A stretch of 64,000 nucleotides of DNA from Isoetes taiwanensis. Lineage: Eukaryota > Streptophyta > Lycopodiopsida > Isoetales > Isoetaceae. Within the stretch, counting starts at the first letter, position 1; every line of letters begins with the position of its first letter. The notes beneath the pieces were generated by a model. The model was not told the origin of the DNA. It did not search any database and saw only the letters and a list, made by a program, of their open reading frames with translations. Positions 55,155-64,000 of the stretch are shown in pieces. The DNA is taken from contig JAJEKV010000085.1 of assembly GCA_021234155.1 (NCBI GenBank), positions 3,916,706 through 3,980,705 on the forward strand, given 5' to 3'. A program made the position numbers and the translations under genes.

Positions 55155-56352
55155 GATAATGGCTAGGGTTGACCACTCCATCCGCCCCTCCCAGGCATAC
55201 TTTGCGGATGGGCTAGATCAAGCCGTGGCATGACTCTAACCTTCCTGATCACGCAATCCCATGGCATCACCCATCGGGACTACTCCAGGTTGCATCTCCC
55301 TCGGGTCCGATGAGGTAGGAAGGGTTGCATCTCCCCTTCCCCGGGTCTAGAGGCTCCACGGGCGGCTAGAGAATCGTGGCGACACCGATTCGCACTGACC
55401 GAACCCCCAAAACAAGAGCCAAGCTGACACTTGCAACTCTTGAGAGGCAGGGCGACACCTTTGCCCCAGGAGGTGTCGGACCCATGCTCGGCCCACACGA
55501 CGTGACCACCATAAGCCTAGCCCACTGTAGGATCCCCCCCCCCCCACTCGGCGGGGATCCACCCTCCATCTTGCCTCTAGCCCCGTTGTGTGGTGGTGCT
55601 GAGTCACATCATAGCTTCCATAGCCCTGGGTTCCTATGCACAAAGCCGCAACTAATATGAACTAAGGGATCTACACTAGGAGCATACTACATATGGCTCT
55701 AGGTCTCTACCCCCCTTCCCAATACAAGAGGAGCACATGATCAACCAATATCACATACATCACATCATGATCAATATCAATATCATATGAACATCTTAAC
55801 CTAACATACATACCTAACTATCAGTTATGGTTCCTTGGTTAGGGTTCAAGATGTTCAACAAAGGATCTAGGGTGGATCTACTCTAGACACAAAATACTAA
55901 CCCACCTGGAATGCTAACTTCCAGGTGAACTAACATGAACCCTACTCAACCTACCTCCTCCGGAAGCGCTTCCTCCCATCCCTGGCGTCTCCATGCTCCT
56001 AGACGTGGTTCGAAGGCTTGCTCCCTCTACGATCATACACACCTTCCAGGGGCTGCTGCTCCAGGCTAGACTATGACGAACGGTGCTCGAAACGGGGTTT
56101 CGGGCACGTGGATGAGAGCTCAGGTGCTAGGTCAGGAAAAAGGGTCTAGGGTTAGGGTTAGGGCTTATATAGGTGTGGGTCCACGTGGGATGCCACGTGG
56201 CACCACTAAGGTAAGGCCGTGTGGCGGTTGCCCAATAGGATAAGGCCATGTGGAAATGGGCCTTGTCCTAAGGTTATCTAAGTTAAACAATTAACTTAGA
56301 TGTGCACCCCTTGCCACTTATCCAAGGCATACAAGGCTACCTAGGTAGACTT
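55155..56352 (-). other. Probable R-U5 and U3 part of the chromovirus LTR; lower border unresolved
   Basis: On the minus strand CCTATATAAGCCC (56161-56173) is a TATA box, followed within 10 bases by CCCTAACCCTAACCCTAG, a telobox-like run. I find no clear TG border below this, so the LTR end is somewhere between about 54.76 and 55.7 kb. No gene seen. Confidence 0.5.
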
Positions 56353-56412
56353 GTATGGTGACGGGTCCAGGAATATACGTATTTATGGCGTATATTCCCC
56401 TGGAACGTCACA
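56353..56412 (-). repeat. Terminal hairpin at the chromovirus 3' LTR start
   Basis: GGTCCAGGAATATACG and CGTATATTCCCCTGGA form a near-perfect stem with GTGACG and CGTCAC at its base. The minus-strand LTR begins TGTGACGTTCC at 56412. Confidence 0.8.
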
Positions 56413-56424
56413 TTCTCCCCCCCT
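56413..56424 (-). promoter_or_regulatory. Chromovirus polypurine tract
   Basis: On the minus strand AAGGGGGGAGAA lies directly before TGTGACG, the expected place for the PPT of a Ty3/gypsy element. Confidence 0.85.
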
Positions 56425-57226
56425 TAGGACAATGCTGTCCCCAGCATTGCGCTAAGGTGACGAGCCTATCTATCCTGCAAAAACAACATAAGATCATACA
56501 CTTAAGCTTAATTTAAACGATCAACTTCCTATTAAAGTTAAATGTCAAAATTTAGGCTATATTTGTACTTATACAAAATTATATAGCCTTAACAAGATTA
56601 CTTCTTACAATAATTCAAAACATTATTATAAGAGTTATTAGGGTTCATAATCTAAATTATGGTTCCCCCATCTCTCGTAATGCGCCCCACTCGAAGCTCC
56701 TTCTCACTTGCCTGCACATGGAGCACATTACGTTAGTTTAATTAATAAGTTTGTGGTTTTAGGGGACCACCCCCCTTACCATACCTTGCACTCGATCATG
56801 GCCCTCCCGGATTTGAGCTTAAGGACCATTTAAGATGATCCCAAGTGCTACCTTGTACTCGGTTACCCGGTGCCGAGTACCCCTAGTGCATCATGCCCCA
56901 AGGGTTTTAAGCTAGGGAACGTCTCACGATCCCATCATCGCACATGATCACTTTGACCTTCACCATGACCCCCCTATGGCCAGGTGTGCGAACCCCACAT
57001 CGTGGCATAGAGAGCATCCGACCGATGTCCCATCATCGCGCACCATGCCTTTCCTCTCTCTCTCGCATGACCCTATTGGTCATGCGCACCTCTTGGTGCA
57101 TGTTGGCCTAGAGAATGCCTTAAAGGTTTATCTCATCATCGCCCACATGTTCCAAGATTCTGGCCTATGTATTCTACTAGCTAGAATACATCTGCCAGAA
57201 CTAGAGGCTACTAAGAAACACACTAG
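56425..57226 (-). other. Chromovirus 3' untranslated region
   Basis: Between the end of pol and the PPT. It contains unrelated short frames (for example 56976-57230) with no motif. It reads as element 3' UTR. Confidence 0.5.
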
Positions 57227-58676
57227 CTAACCTCCTGGCAAGTCGGGGTCGACCAAGTCGGAGACGACTCGCCCATCAAACTCCTTCATAAACTCTGGGT
57301 ATTGCTTCTCCAAATCCTGCTTCAATACCCATGTCGCGTCTTCCACGGGCAAGTGCTTCCACTTGACCAAGTACTGGAGGAACTGAGACCTCCTAGTCTT
57401 CTTGAATGACTTATCAAGAAGTAACTCAGGCACGATTTCAACTTGCTCCTCCGTCATTTCCAATAAAGTTGGAGTATCCAAAACCTCATCAGGGTTAGGA
57501 TTGTGCCTTTTCAATAAACTTACGTGGAAGACCTTGTGAACTTTGAGATGGGCCGGAAGATCCAACTTGTAGGCTTGGGAGCCCACTCTCTCCAAAATCT
57601 TGAACGGACCAGCCCATCTAGGGGCGAGCTTCTTGCAACTCCCAATCCGAAGCTTAGCTTGCTTAACCTTGATCTTCAACCACACGCTATCGCCTACCTT
57701 GAACTCTCTTACGGTCACCGTAGGCTTGTCGGCTACACTCTTCTCACCGACTTCTTGCTCGCTAGGAGGTAACCCCTCACTTCTTCCACCAATTGTTTGC
57801 ATATCTCCTAGCATCCGTTGGGGACACTTCAACCTTTGACACGGGTTGTGCCAAGTGTCCCGGGTTAAGCACTGGTACCGTAATTTACCATGAAAGGAGA
57901 CATCCGAGATGACTCCCCGCTGGCACTATTGTAGGCGAATTCCACCAAGTGGATGTACTCATCCCACTTGGACCGCTTATTCCACACAAAACTTCTAAGC
58001 ATATCTTCAATGATTCGATTCGTCCTCTCTCCGCCCCGACCATCCGCTTGGGGATGATAAGTCGCGGCTCATGGAGAGCTTCGGCCTGAATGGTGCTAAA
58101 GAGGTCCCCGCCAAAAAGCACTCATAAACTTAGAATCTCTATCAGATATTATCTCCCGAGGCATGCCATGGAGCCTAAAAATCTCCTTCATGAATAGCTT
58201 GGCAGTATCTAGTGCTGTGTCCGTAGTTCTACAAGGCACAAAATGTGCCATCTTAGATAATTTGTCTACTATGACCATCAATGCATCCTTGCCTCGAAGA
58301 GTCTTGGGAAGTCCTGTGATAAAATCCATACTTACCACTTCCCACTTCGCATTCGGCACTGCTAGAGGTTCCAAAGCTCCTGGAATTCGAAGCTGCTCCG
58401 CTTTGGTTTGCTGACACAACTGGCACTCGCGAATATATCTTGCTATCTGCTTCTTCATTCCCGGCCAGAAGTAGCTACTTCGAATCTTGAAGTAGGTCTT
58501 CATAAACCCTGCATGCCCTGCTATTGGGTTGTTGTGTCATGAAGAATTAACTTCCTTATACCTGACGATTCGGGTACACACAAATTATGCTTATGATTTA
58601 ACAAGTTGCCTTCCTTCTTATAATGCTTGAAGGCTTCCCGTTCCTTATCTGTTCTAGCCTCCCTAGAGAGGCTTTC
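57227..58676 (-). pseudogene. Ty3/gypsy chromovirus integrase and chromodomain
   Basis: From about 58660 leftward: a segment linking RNase H to integrase (KKEGNLLNHKHNLCVPES), then the H2C2 zinc finger (SSYFWPGMKKQIARYIRE, CQLCQQTK). The integrase core has VSMDFITGLPKTLRGKDALM, VDKLSKMAHFVPC and MPREIISDRDSKFMS. The C-terminal part has GDSVWLKIK, LAPRWAGPFKILERVG, AYKLDLP and VFHVSLLK. At the end a chromodomain (QFLQYLVKWKHLPVEDATWV) makes it a chromovirus, whose integrase targets modified heterochromatin. Frame changes lie near 58.10 and 57.85 kb. Upstream RT and RNase H are missing: the coding stops at the satellite array. Confidence 0.92.
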
Positions 58677-61600
58677 CCTGGAATCTTTTGGACCTTCCCG
58701 AAGAGGGGCCCCTGAACGGAGGATCCAACGGTCGGATAGGGGAACCGGGCTCCGGGAGGGTGGTCATTAGCGTGCAGCCCCGGGGGGAGCGCTGCCAGGA
58801 AGGGCTGCCTCGGGAACTTTTTTGGATCCCGCCTCCTGGGGTCCGGACTCTCCCCTCTTGTGAGGGATCCCCCGCAAGGTCCCGGGCTCGTTTGACTTGG
58901 GGAAGGGTGCCACCTCGGTTGCCACCCCGCAACGGGTCGCCTGACCGCTCTAATGCTAACCCTTTGACCTAGACCTCCTCCCAAATTCGAAAATTGGGCC
59001 GTTTCTTTGGAGATGAATTAGGGATCCCCGGCAAAACCGGAATTTATTTTTCGTGCAATGCATTAATTGCGAATTTACTGAATGTCTTGCCATTTGCAAA
59101 AGCCCCCAGACTTCTACTTGCCACATCGGGAGGAGGAAAGGCCCAAACTCCGCTCCGTCGGTTCCCTTGCTCGTGTATTCTGGCTGCCGCTTCTCGGCCA
59201 GTCCCAAGTGCAATGAGACCAGGACTCGGCCCCCAAAACGTAAACCCTTCTAGAGCCTGGCAACCCACAGGGTTTACGTTTCGGAGGCCCTCTCCTTGTC
59301 AGATTCGGCCGGGACCTTGCGCCGTGCCTTGAAGTGGGGTTGGGGTGTTGACGCCAGAGCTCGGACCCTAAAATCCCTCCGGAGGCTGCTTGCCCCAAAT
59401 TTCCTCTCCCCAAGGCCCTGGGGACGGACGGGCGACCTCCGCTCCCCGGAATCGCGATCTGACTCTCGCCAATGGACTCAGAACGTCGACATTGCCCTGG
59501 GGACCAAGTTCCGTGGCCAGAAGACCACCCGAACTCCAAGAAGCGCCAAAGTAGCTCACTTCCATCACACTCGTAGTCAATTGGCCTAGGATGTGCATGC
59601 GGGATACTGTCGTGGAGGGCGTGAGTGTTTCCTTCTTTCGCAAAACCGACCGTGTAACTTGCTCCCTAGGGTAATTTCGCCATTCCGGACGATTTGGCAG
59701 GGTCTATTTGCCATTCCGGAGCATCCCCGGTGCCCGAACGACAAAACAAAGGCGGTTTCTACAAGGTCGACATCGGGGCGCCCGCAAGTTTGACAAGTTC
59801 TCCTGACCGATCTGAATCTTTTGACCTTCCCGGCGAGGGGCCCCCGAACGGAGGATCCAACGGGCCGGATAGGGGAACCGGCTCCGGGAGGGTGGTCATT
59901 AGCGTCTTGACCGGGGCGCCGCCAGAAGGGTCTGCCTCGAACTTTTTTGATCCCGCCTCCCGGGGTCCTGGACTCTCCCCTCTTGTGAGGGATCCCCGCA
60001 AGGTCCCGGCCTCGCTTTGACTTGGGGAAGGGTGCCAGCTCGGTTGCCCTGCAACGGGCTGCCCCGACCGTTCTAATGCTAACCCTTTGACCTAGACCTT
60101 CTCCGAAAATTCCGAAAATTGGGCCGTGTGCTGGAGATGAATTAGGGATCCCGCTGGCAAAAACCGAATTTATTTTCGTGCAATGCATTAGTTGCGAATT
60201 TACGAATGTCTTGCCACTGCAAAAGCGCCCCCCGAATTCTACTTGCCACATCGGGAGGAGGAAAGGCCCAAACTCCGCTCCGTCAGTTCCCCTTGCTCCA
60301 GTATTCTCGGTTGCCGCTTCTGGCCAGGTCCCAAGTGCAACAGCATCCGGGACTCGCCCCCAAAACGTAAACCCTTCTAGAGCCTGGCAACCCACAGGGT
60401 TTACGTTTCGGAGGCCCTCTCCTTGTCAGATTCGGCCGGGACCTTGCGCCGTGTCTTGAAGTGGGGTTGGGGTGTTGACGCCAGAGCGCGGACCCTAAAA
60501 TCCCTCCGGAGGCTGCTTGCCCCAAATTTCCTCTCCCAAGGCCCCAGGGGCCGGACGGGCGACTTCCGCTCTCCTAATCGCGATCCGACTCGCCAATGGA
60601 CTCGGAACGCCGACATTGCCCCCTGGGGACCAAGTTCCGTGGCCAGAAGACCACCCGAACTCCAAGAAGCGCCAAAGTAGCTCACTTCCATCACACTCGT
60701 AGTCAATTGGCCTAGGATGTGCATGCGGGATACTGTCGTGGAGGGCGTGAGTGTTTCCTTCGCAAAACCGACCGTAACTTGCTCCCTAGGGTAATTTCGC
60801 CATTCCTGACGATTTGGCGGTCTATTTGCCATTCCGAGCATCCCTGCGTGCGAACGACAAAACAAAGTCGGTTTCTACAAGGTCGACATCGGGGCGCCCA
60901 GCGGTTTGACAAGTTCTCCGGACGATCTGGAATCTTTTGGACCTTCCCAAGAGGGGCCCCCCGAACGGAGGATCCAACGGGGCTCGGATAGGGGAACCGG
61001 GCTCCGGGAGGGTGGTCATTAGCGTGCAGCCCCGGGGGGAGCGCCGCCAGAAGGGCTGCCTCGGGAACTTTTTGGATCCCCTCACGGGGTCCTGACTCTC
61101 CCCTCTTGTGAGGGGATCCCCGCAAGGTCCCGGCCTCGCTTGACTTGGGGAAGGGTGCCAGCTCGGTTGCCCCGCAACGGGCTGCCCCGACCGCTTCTAA
61201 TGCTAACCCTTTGACCTAGACCTTCTCCTAAAAATTCCGGCCAAACTTTTTTGGATCCCGCCTCCCTGGGTCCTGGACTCTCCCTCTTGTGAGGGATCCC
61301 CGCAAGGTCCCGCCTCGCTTTGACTTGGGGAAGGGTGCCAGCTCGGTTGCCCTGCAACGGGCTGCCCCGACCGTTCTAATGCTAACCCTTTGACCTAGAC
61401 CTTCTCCGAAAATTCCGAAAATTGGGCCGTGTGCTGGAGATGAATTAGGGATCCCCCAACCGGCAAAACCGAATTTATTTTCGCAATGCATTAATTGCAA
61501 ATTTACGAATGTCTTGCCATCAGCAAAAGCCCCCCCGACTTCTACTTGCCACATCGGAGGAGGAAAGGCCCAAACTCCGCCCGTCAGTTCCCCTTGTCGT

Positions 61601-64000
61601 ATTCTCCATTTTGCTTCTCGGCAGTCCCAGTGCAACAGACCAGGACTCGGCCCCCAAAACGTAAACCCTTCTAGAGCCTGGCAACCCACAGGGTTTACGT
61701 TTCGGAGGCCCTCTCCTTGTCAGATTCGGCCGGGACCTTGCGCCGTGTCTTGAAGTGGGGTTGGGGTGTTGACGCCAGAGCGCGGACCCTAAAATCCCCT
61801 CCCAGGCTGCTTGCCCAAATTTCCTCTCCCCAAGGCCCCGGGGGGCCGGACGGGCGACCTCCGCCTCCTGGAATCGCGATCGACTCTGCCAATGGACTCG
61901 AACGTCGACATTGCCCTGGGGACCAAGTTCCGTGGCCAGAAGACCACCCGAACTCCAAGAAGCGCCAAAGTAGCTCACTTCCATCACACTCGTAGTCAAT
62001 TGGCCTAGGATGTGCATGCGGGATACTGTCGTGGAGGGCGTGAGTGTTTCCTTCTTTCGCAAAACCGACCGCGGTAACTTGCTCCCTAGGGTAATTTCGC
62101 CATTCCTGGACGATTTGGCAGGGGTCTATTTGCCATTCCTGAGCATCCCGGTGCCCGAACGACAAAACAAAGGCGGTTTCTACAAGGCCGACATCGACGC
62201 GCCCCGCTGTTTGACAAGTTCTCCTGGACCGATCTGAAATCTTTTGGACCTTCCCCAAGAGGGGCCCCCCGAATGGAGGATCCAACGGCCGGATAGGGGA
62301 ACCGGGCCCGGAGGGTGGTCATTAGCGCAGCCCCGGGAGCGCCGCCAGAAGGGCTGCCTCGAACTTTTTGGATCCCCGCCTCCGGGTCCTGACTCTCCCT
62401 CTTGTGAGGGATCCCCGCAAGGTCCCGGCCTCGCTTGACTTGGGAAGGGTGCCAGCCTCGGTTGCCCCGCAACGGGCTGCCCCGACCGCTCTAATGCTAA
62501 CCCTTTGACCTAGACCTTCTCCGAAAATTCAAAATTGGGCCGTGTGCTTGAGATGAATTAGGGATCCTACCGGGCAAAACCGAATTTATTTTCGCAATGC
62601 ATTAATTGCGAAATTTACTTAATGTCTTGCCATCGCAAAAGCGCCCGACTTTCTACTTGCCACATCGGGAGGAGGAAAGGCCCAAACTCCGCCCGTCGGT
62701 TCCCTTGCTCGTATTCTCTCTACTGCCGCTTCGGCCAGGTCCCAAGTGCAACAGACCAGGACTCCGCCCCCAAAACGTAAACCCTTCTAGAGCCCGGCAA
62801 CCCACGTGGTTTACGCCGAGGCCCTCTCCTTGTCGATTCGGGCGGGACCTTGCACCGTCTTGAAGTGGGGTTGGGGTGTTGACGCCTTGAGCCTGACCCT
62901 AAAATCCCTCCTGAGGCTGCTTGCCCCAAATTTCCTCTCCCCAAGGCCCCGGGATCGGACGGGCGACCTCCGCTCCCAATCGCTGATCTGACTCGCCAAT
63001 GGACTCGAACGCCGACATTGCCCTCGGGGACAAGTTCCGTGGGCGTAAGACCACCCGAACTCCAAGAAGCGCCAGTAGCTCACTTCCATCACACTCGTAG
63101 ATCAATTGGCCTAGGATGTGCATGCGGATAATCGCCGTGGGAGGGCGTGAGTGTTTCCTTCTTCGCAAAACCGACCGCGGTAACTTGCTCCCTAGGGTAA
63201 TTTCGCCATTCCCGACGATTTGGCAGGGTCTATTTGCCATTCCGAGCATCCCTGCGTCCGAACGACAAAACAAAGGCGGTTTCTACAAGGCCGACATCGA
63301 CGCCCGCGGTTTGACAAGTTCTCCTAACCGATCTGAATCTTTTGACCTTCCCAAGAGGGGCCCCCGAACGGAGGATCCAACGGCCGGATAGGGGAACCGG
63401 CCCGGGAGGGTGGTCATTAGCGTGCAGCCGGGAGCCGCCAGAAGGGCTGCCGGGAACTTTTTGGATCCCGGCCTCCGGGTCCTGACTCTCCCCCTCTTGT
63501 GAGGGATCCCCGCAAGGTCCCGCCTCGCTTTGACTTGGGGAAGGGTGCCACCCGTTGCCCCGCAGAACGGGCTGCCCCGACCGCTCTAATGCTAACCCTT
63601 TGACCTAGACCTTCTCCTAAAAATTCCGAAAATTGGGCCGTGGCCGAGATGAATTAGGGATCCCAACAAAAACCGAATTTATTTTCGTGCAATGCATTAA
63701 TTATGCGAATTTACTTAATGTCTTGCCATCGCAAAAGCGCCCCAGACTTTCTACTTGCCACATCGGGAGGAGGGAAAGGCCCAAACTCCGCCCGCCGGCC
63801 TCCTTGTTCAGATTCTCTGCCGCTTCCGCCAGTGTCCCAAGTGTAACAGACCAGACTCGCCCCAAAACGTAAACCCTTCTAGAGCCCCGCAACCCACGTG
63901 GTTTACGCAAGAGGCCCTCTCCTTGTCGATTCGGCCGGGACTCTTGCCGTCTTGAAGTGGGGTTGGGGTGTTGACGCCAGAGCGCGGACCCTAAAATCCC
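58677..64000. repeat. GC-rich tandem array, about 1.1-kb unit, nearly five copies
   Basis: The landmark GACCTTCCC...GAGGGG...CCC recurs at about 58693, 59822, 60941, 62249 and 63344, and GTGCATGCGG at 59593, 60719, 62012 and 63119. Intervals are about 1.10-1.13 kb, except one of about 1.30 kb that contains a 179-bp internal duplication (61.07-61.40 kb). Every unit has the inverted pair AAACGTAAACCC and GGGTTTACGTTT around 20 bases, degraded in the last two units. Long frames across the units differ in every copy and show no protein family, so I treat them as noncoding. The array runs past the window end. Confidence 0.93.

Noticed and set aside
56143-56163. Interstitial telomere
   Set aside because: Only two to three TTTAGGG-like units, better explained as a telobox in an LTR.
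58598-63955. Many frames of 80-270 codons in the GC-rich array
   Set aside because: They change frame and sequence in every repeat unit and match no family. GC-rich DNA has few stops by chance.

Overview
The window comes from a land plant nuclear genome. The evidence is GT-AG introns, plant-type Ty1/copia and chromodomain Ty3/gypsy retrotransposons, plant LINE debris, an NIP aquaporin, a U-box/kinase gene family and an SWR1 subunit. Repeats dominate, so a large, TE-rich genome is likely. I cannot fix the clade from sequence alone.

Region 1 (1-25.7 kb) is gene-bearing. It starts with a decayed LINE end (1-1170). Two related pseudokinase genes face away from each other (4656-6428 minus; about 12.83-15.10 kb plus) with a complete SWC5/BCNT gene between them (10826-12372 minus). 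After these come local tandem repeats and an intact five-exon aquaporin of the NIP subfamily (21454-22674 minus). LINE pieces and a small fold-back element sit inside a (TTA)n stretch near 25.0 kb.

Region 2 (25.7-39.4 kb) is a complete minus-strand Ty1/copia element. It has 567 and 581 bp LTRs, a GAATT target duplication, a PBS and a PPT. An 8.4 kb DNA transposon-like element is nested in its integrase gene (28646-37069). The insert carries two divergent spliced genes. One (minus) is a putative transposase resembling what I recall as DUF7869 proteins. The other (plus) fuses a ParB-like domain to a permuted (beta-order) DNA amino-methyltransferase. Two arrays of an 18-26 bp palindrome, spaced about 41-42 bp, sit in the shared promoter region and in a methyltransferase intron. 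This is the most unusual system in the window.

Region 3 (39.4-58.7 kb) is nested retroelement debris. It holds a U6 snRNA retropseudogene with a hexanucleotide tail, two minus-strand LINE pieces, an unrecognised multi-stop ORF, and a plus-strand Ty3/gypsy element whose RNase H is interrupted by a LINE. It ends with a minus-strand chromovirus (integrase, chromodomain, PPT, LTR).

Region 4 (58.7-64.0 kb) is a GC-rich tandem array with a period of about 1.1 kb, cutting straight into the chromovirus pol gene. It has almost five units, which differ mostly by small indels. Frameshifts of one base recur in the nested transposon, and in-frame TAG codons recur in the gypsy ORFs. The first pattern may be partly assembly error. 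The second looks like C-to-T decay.
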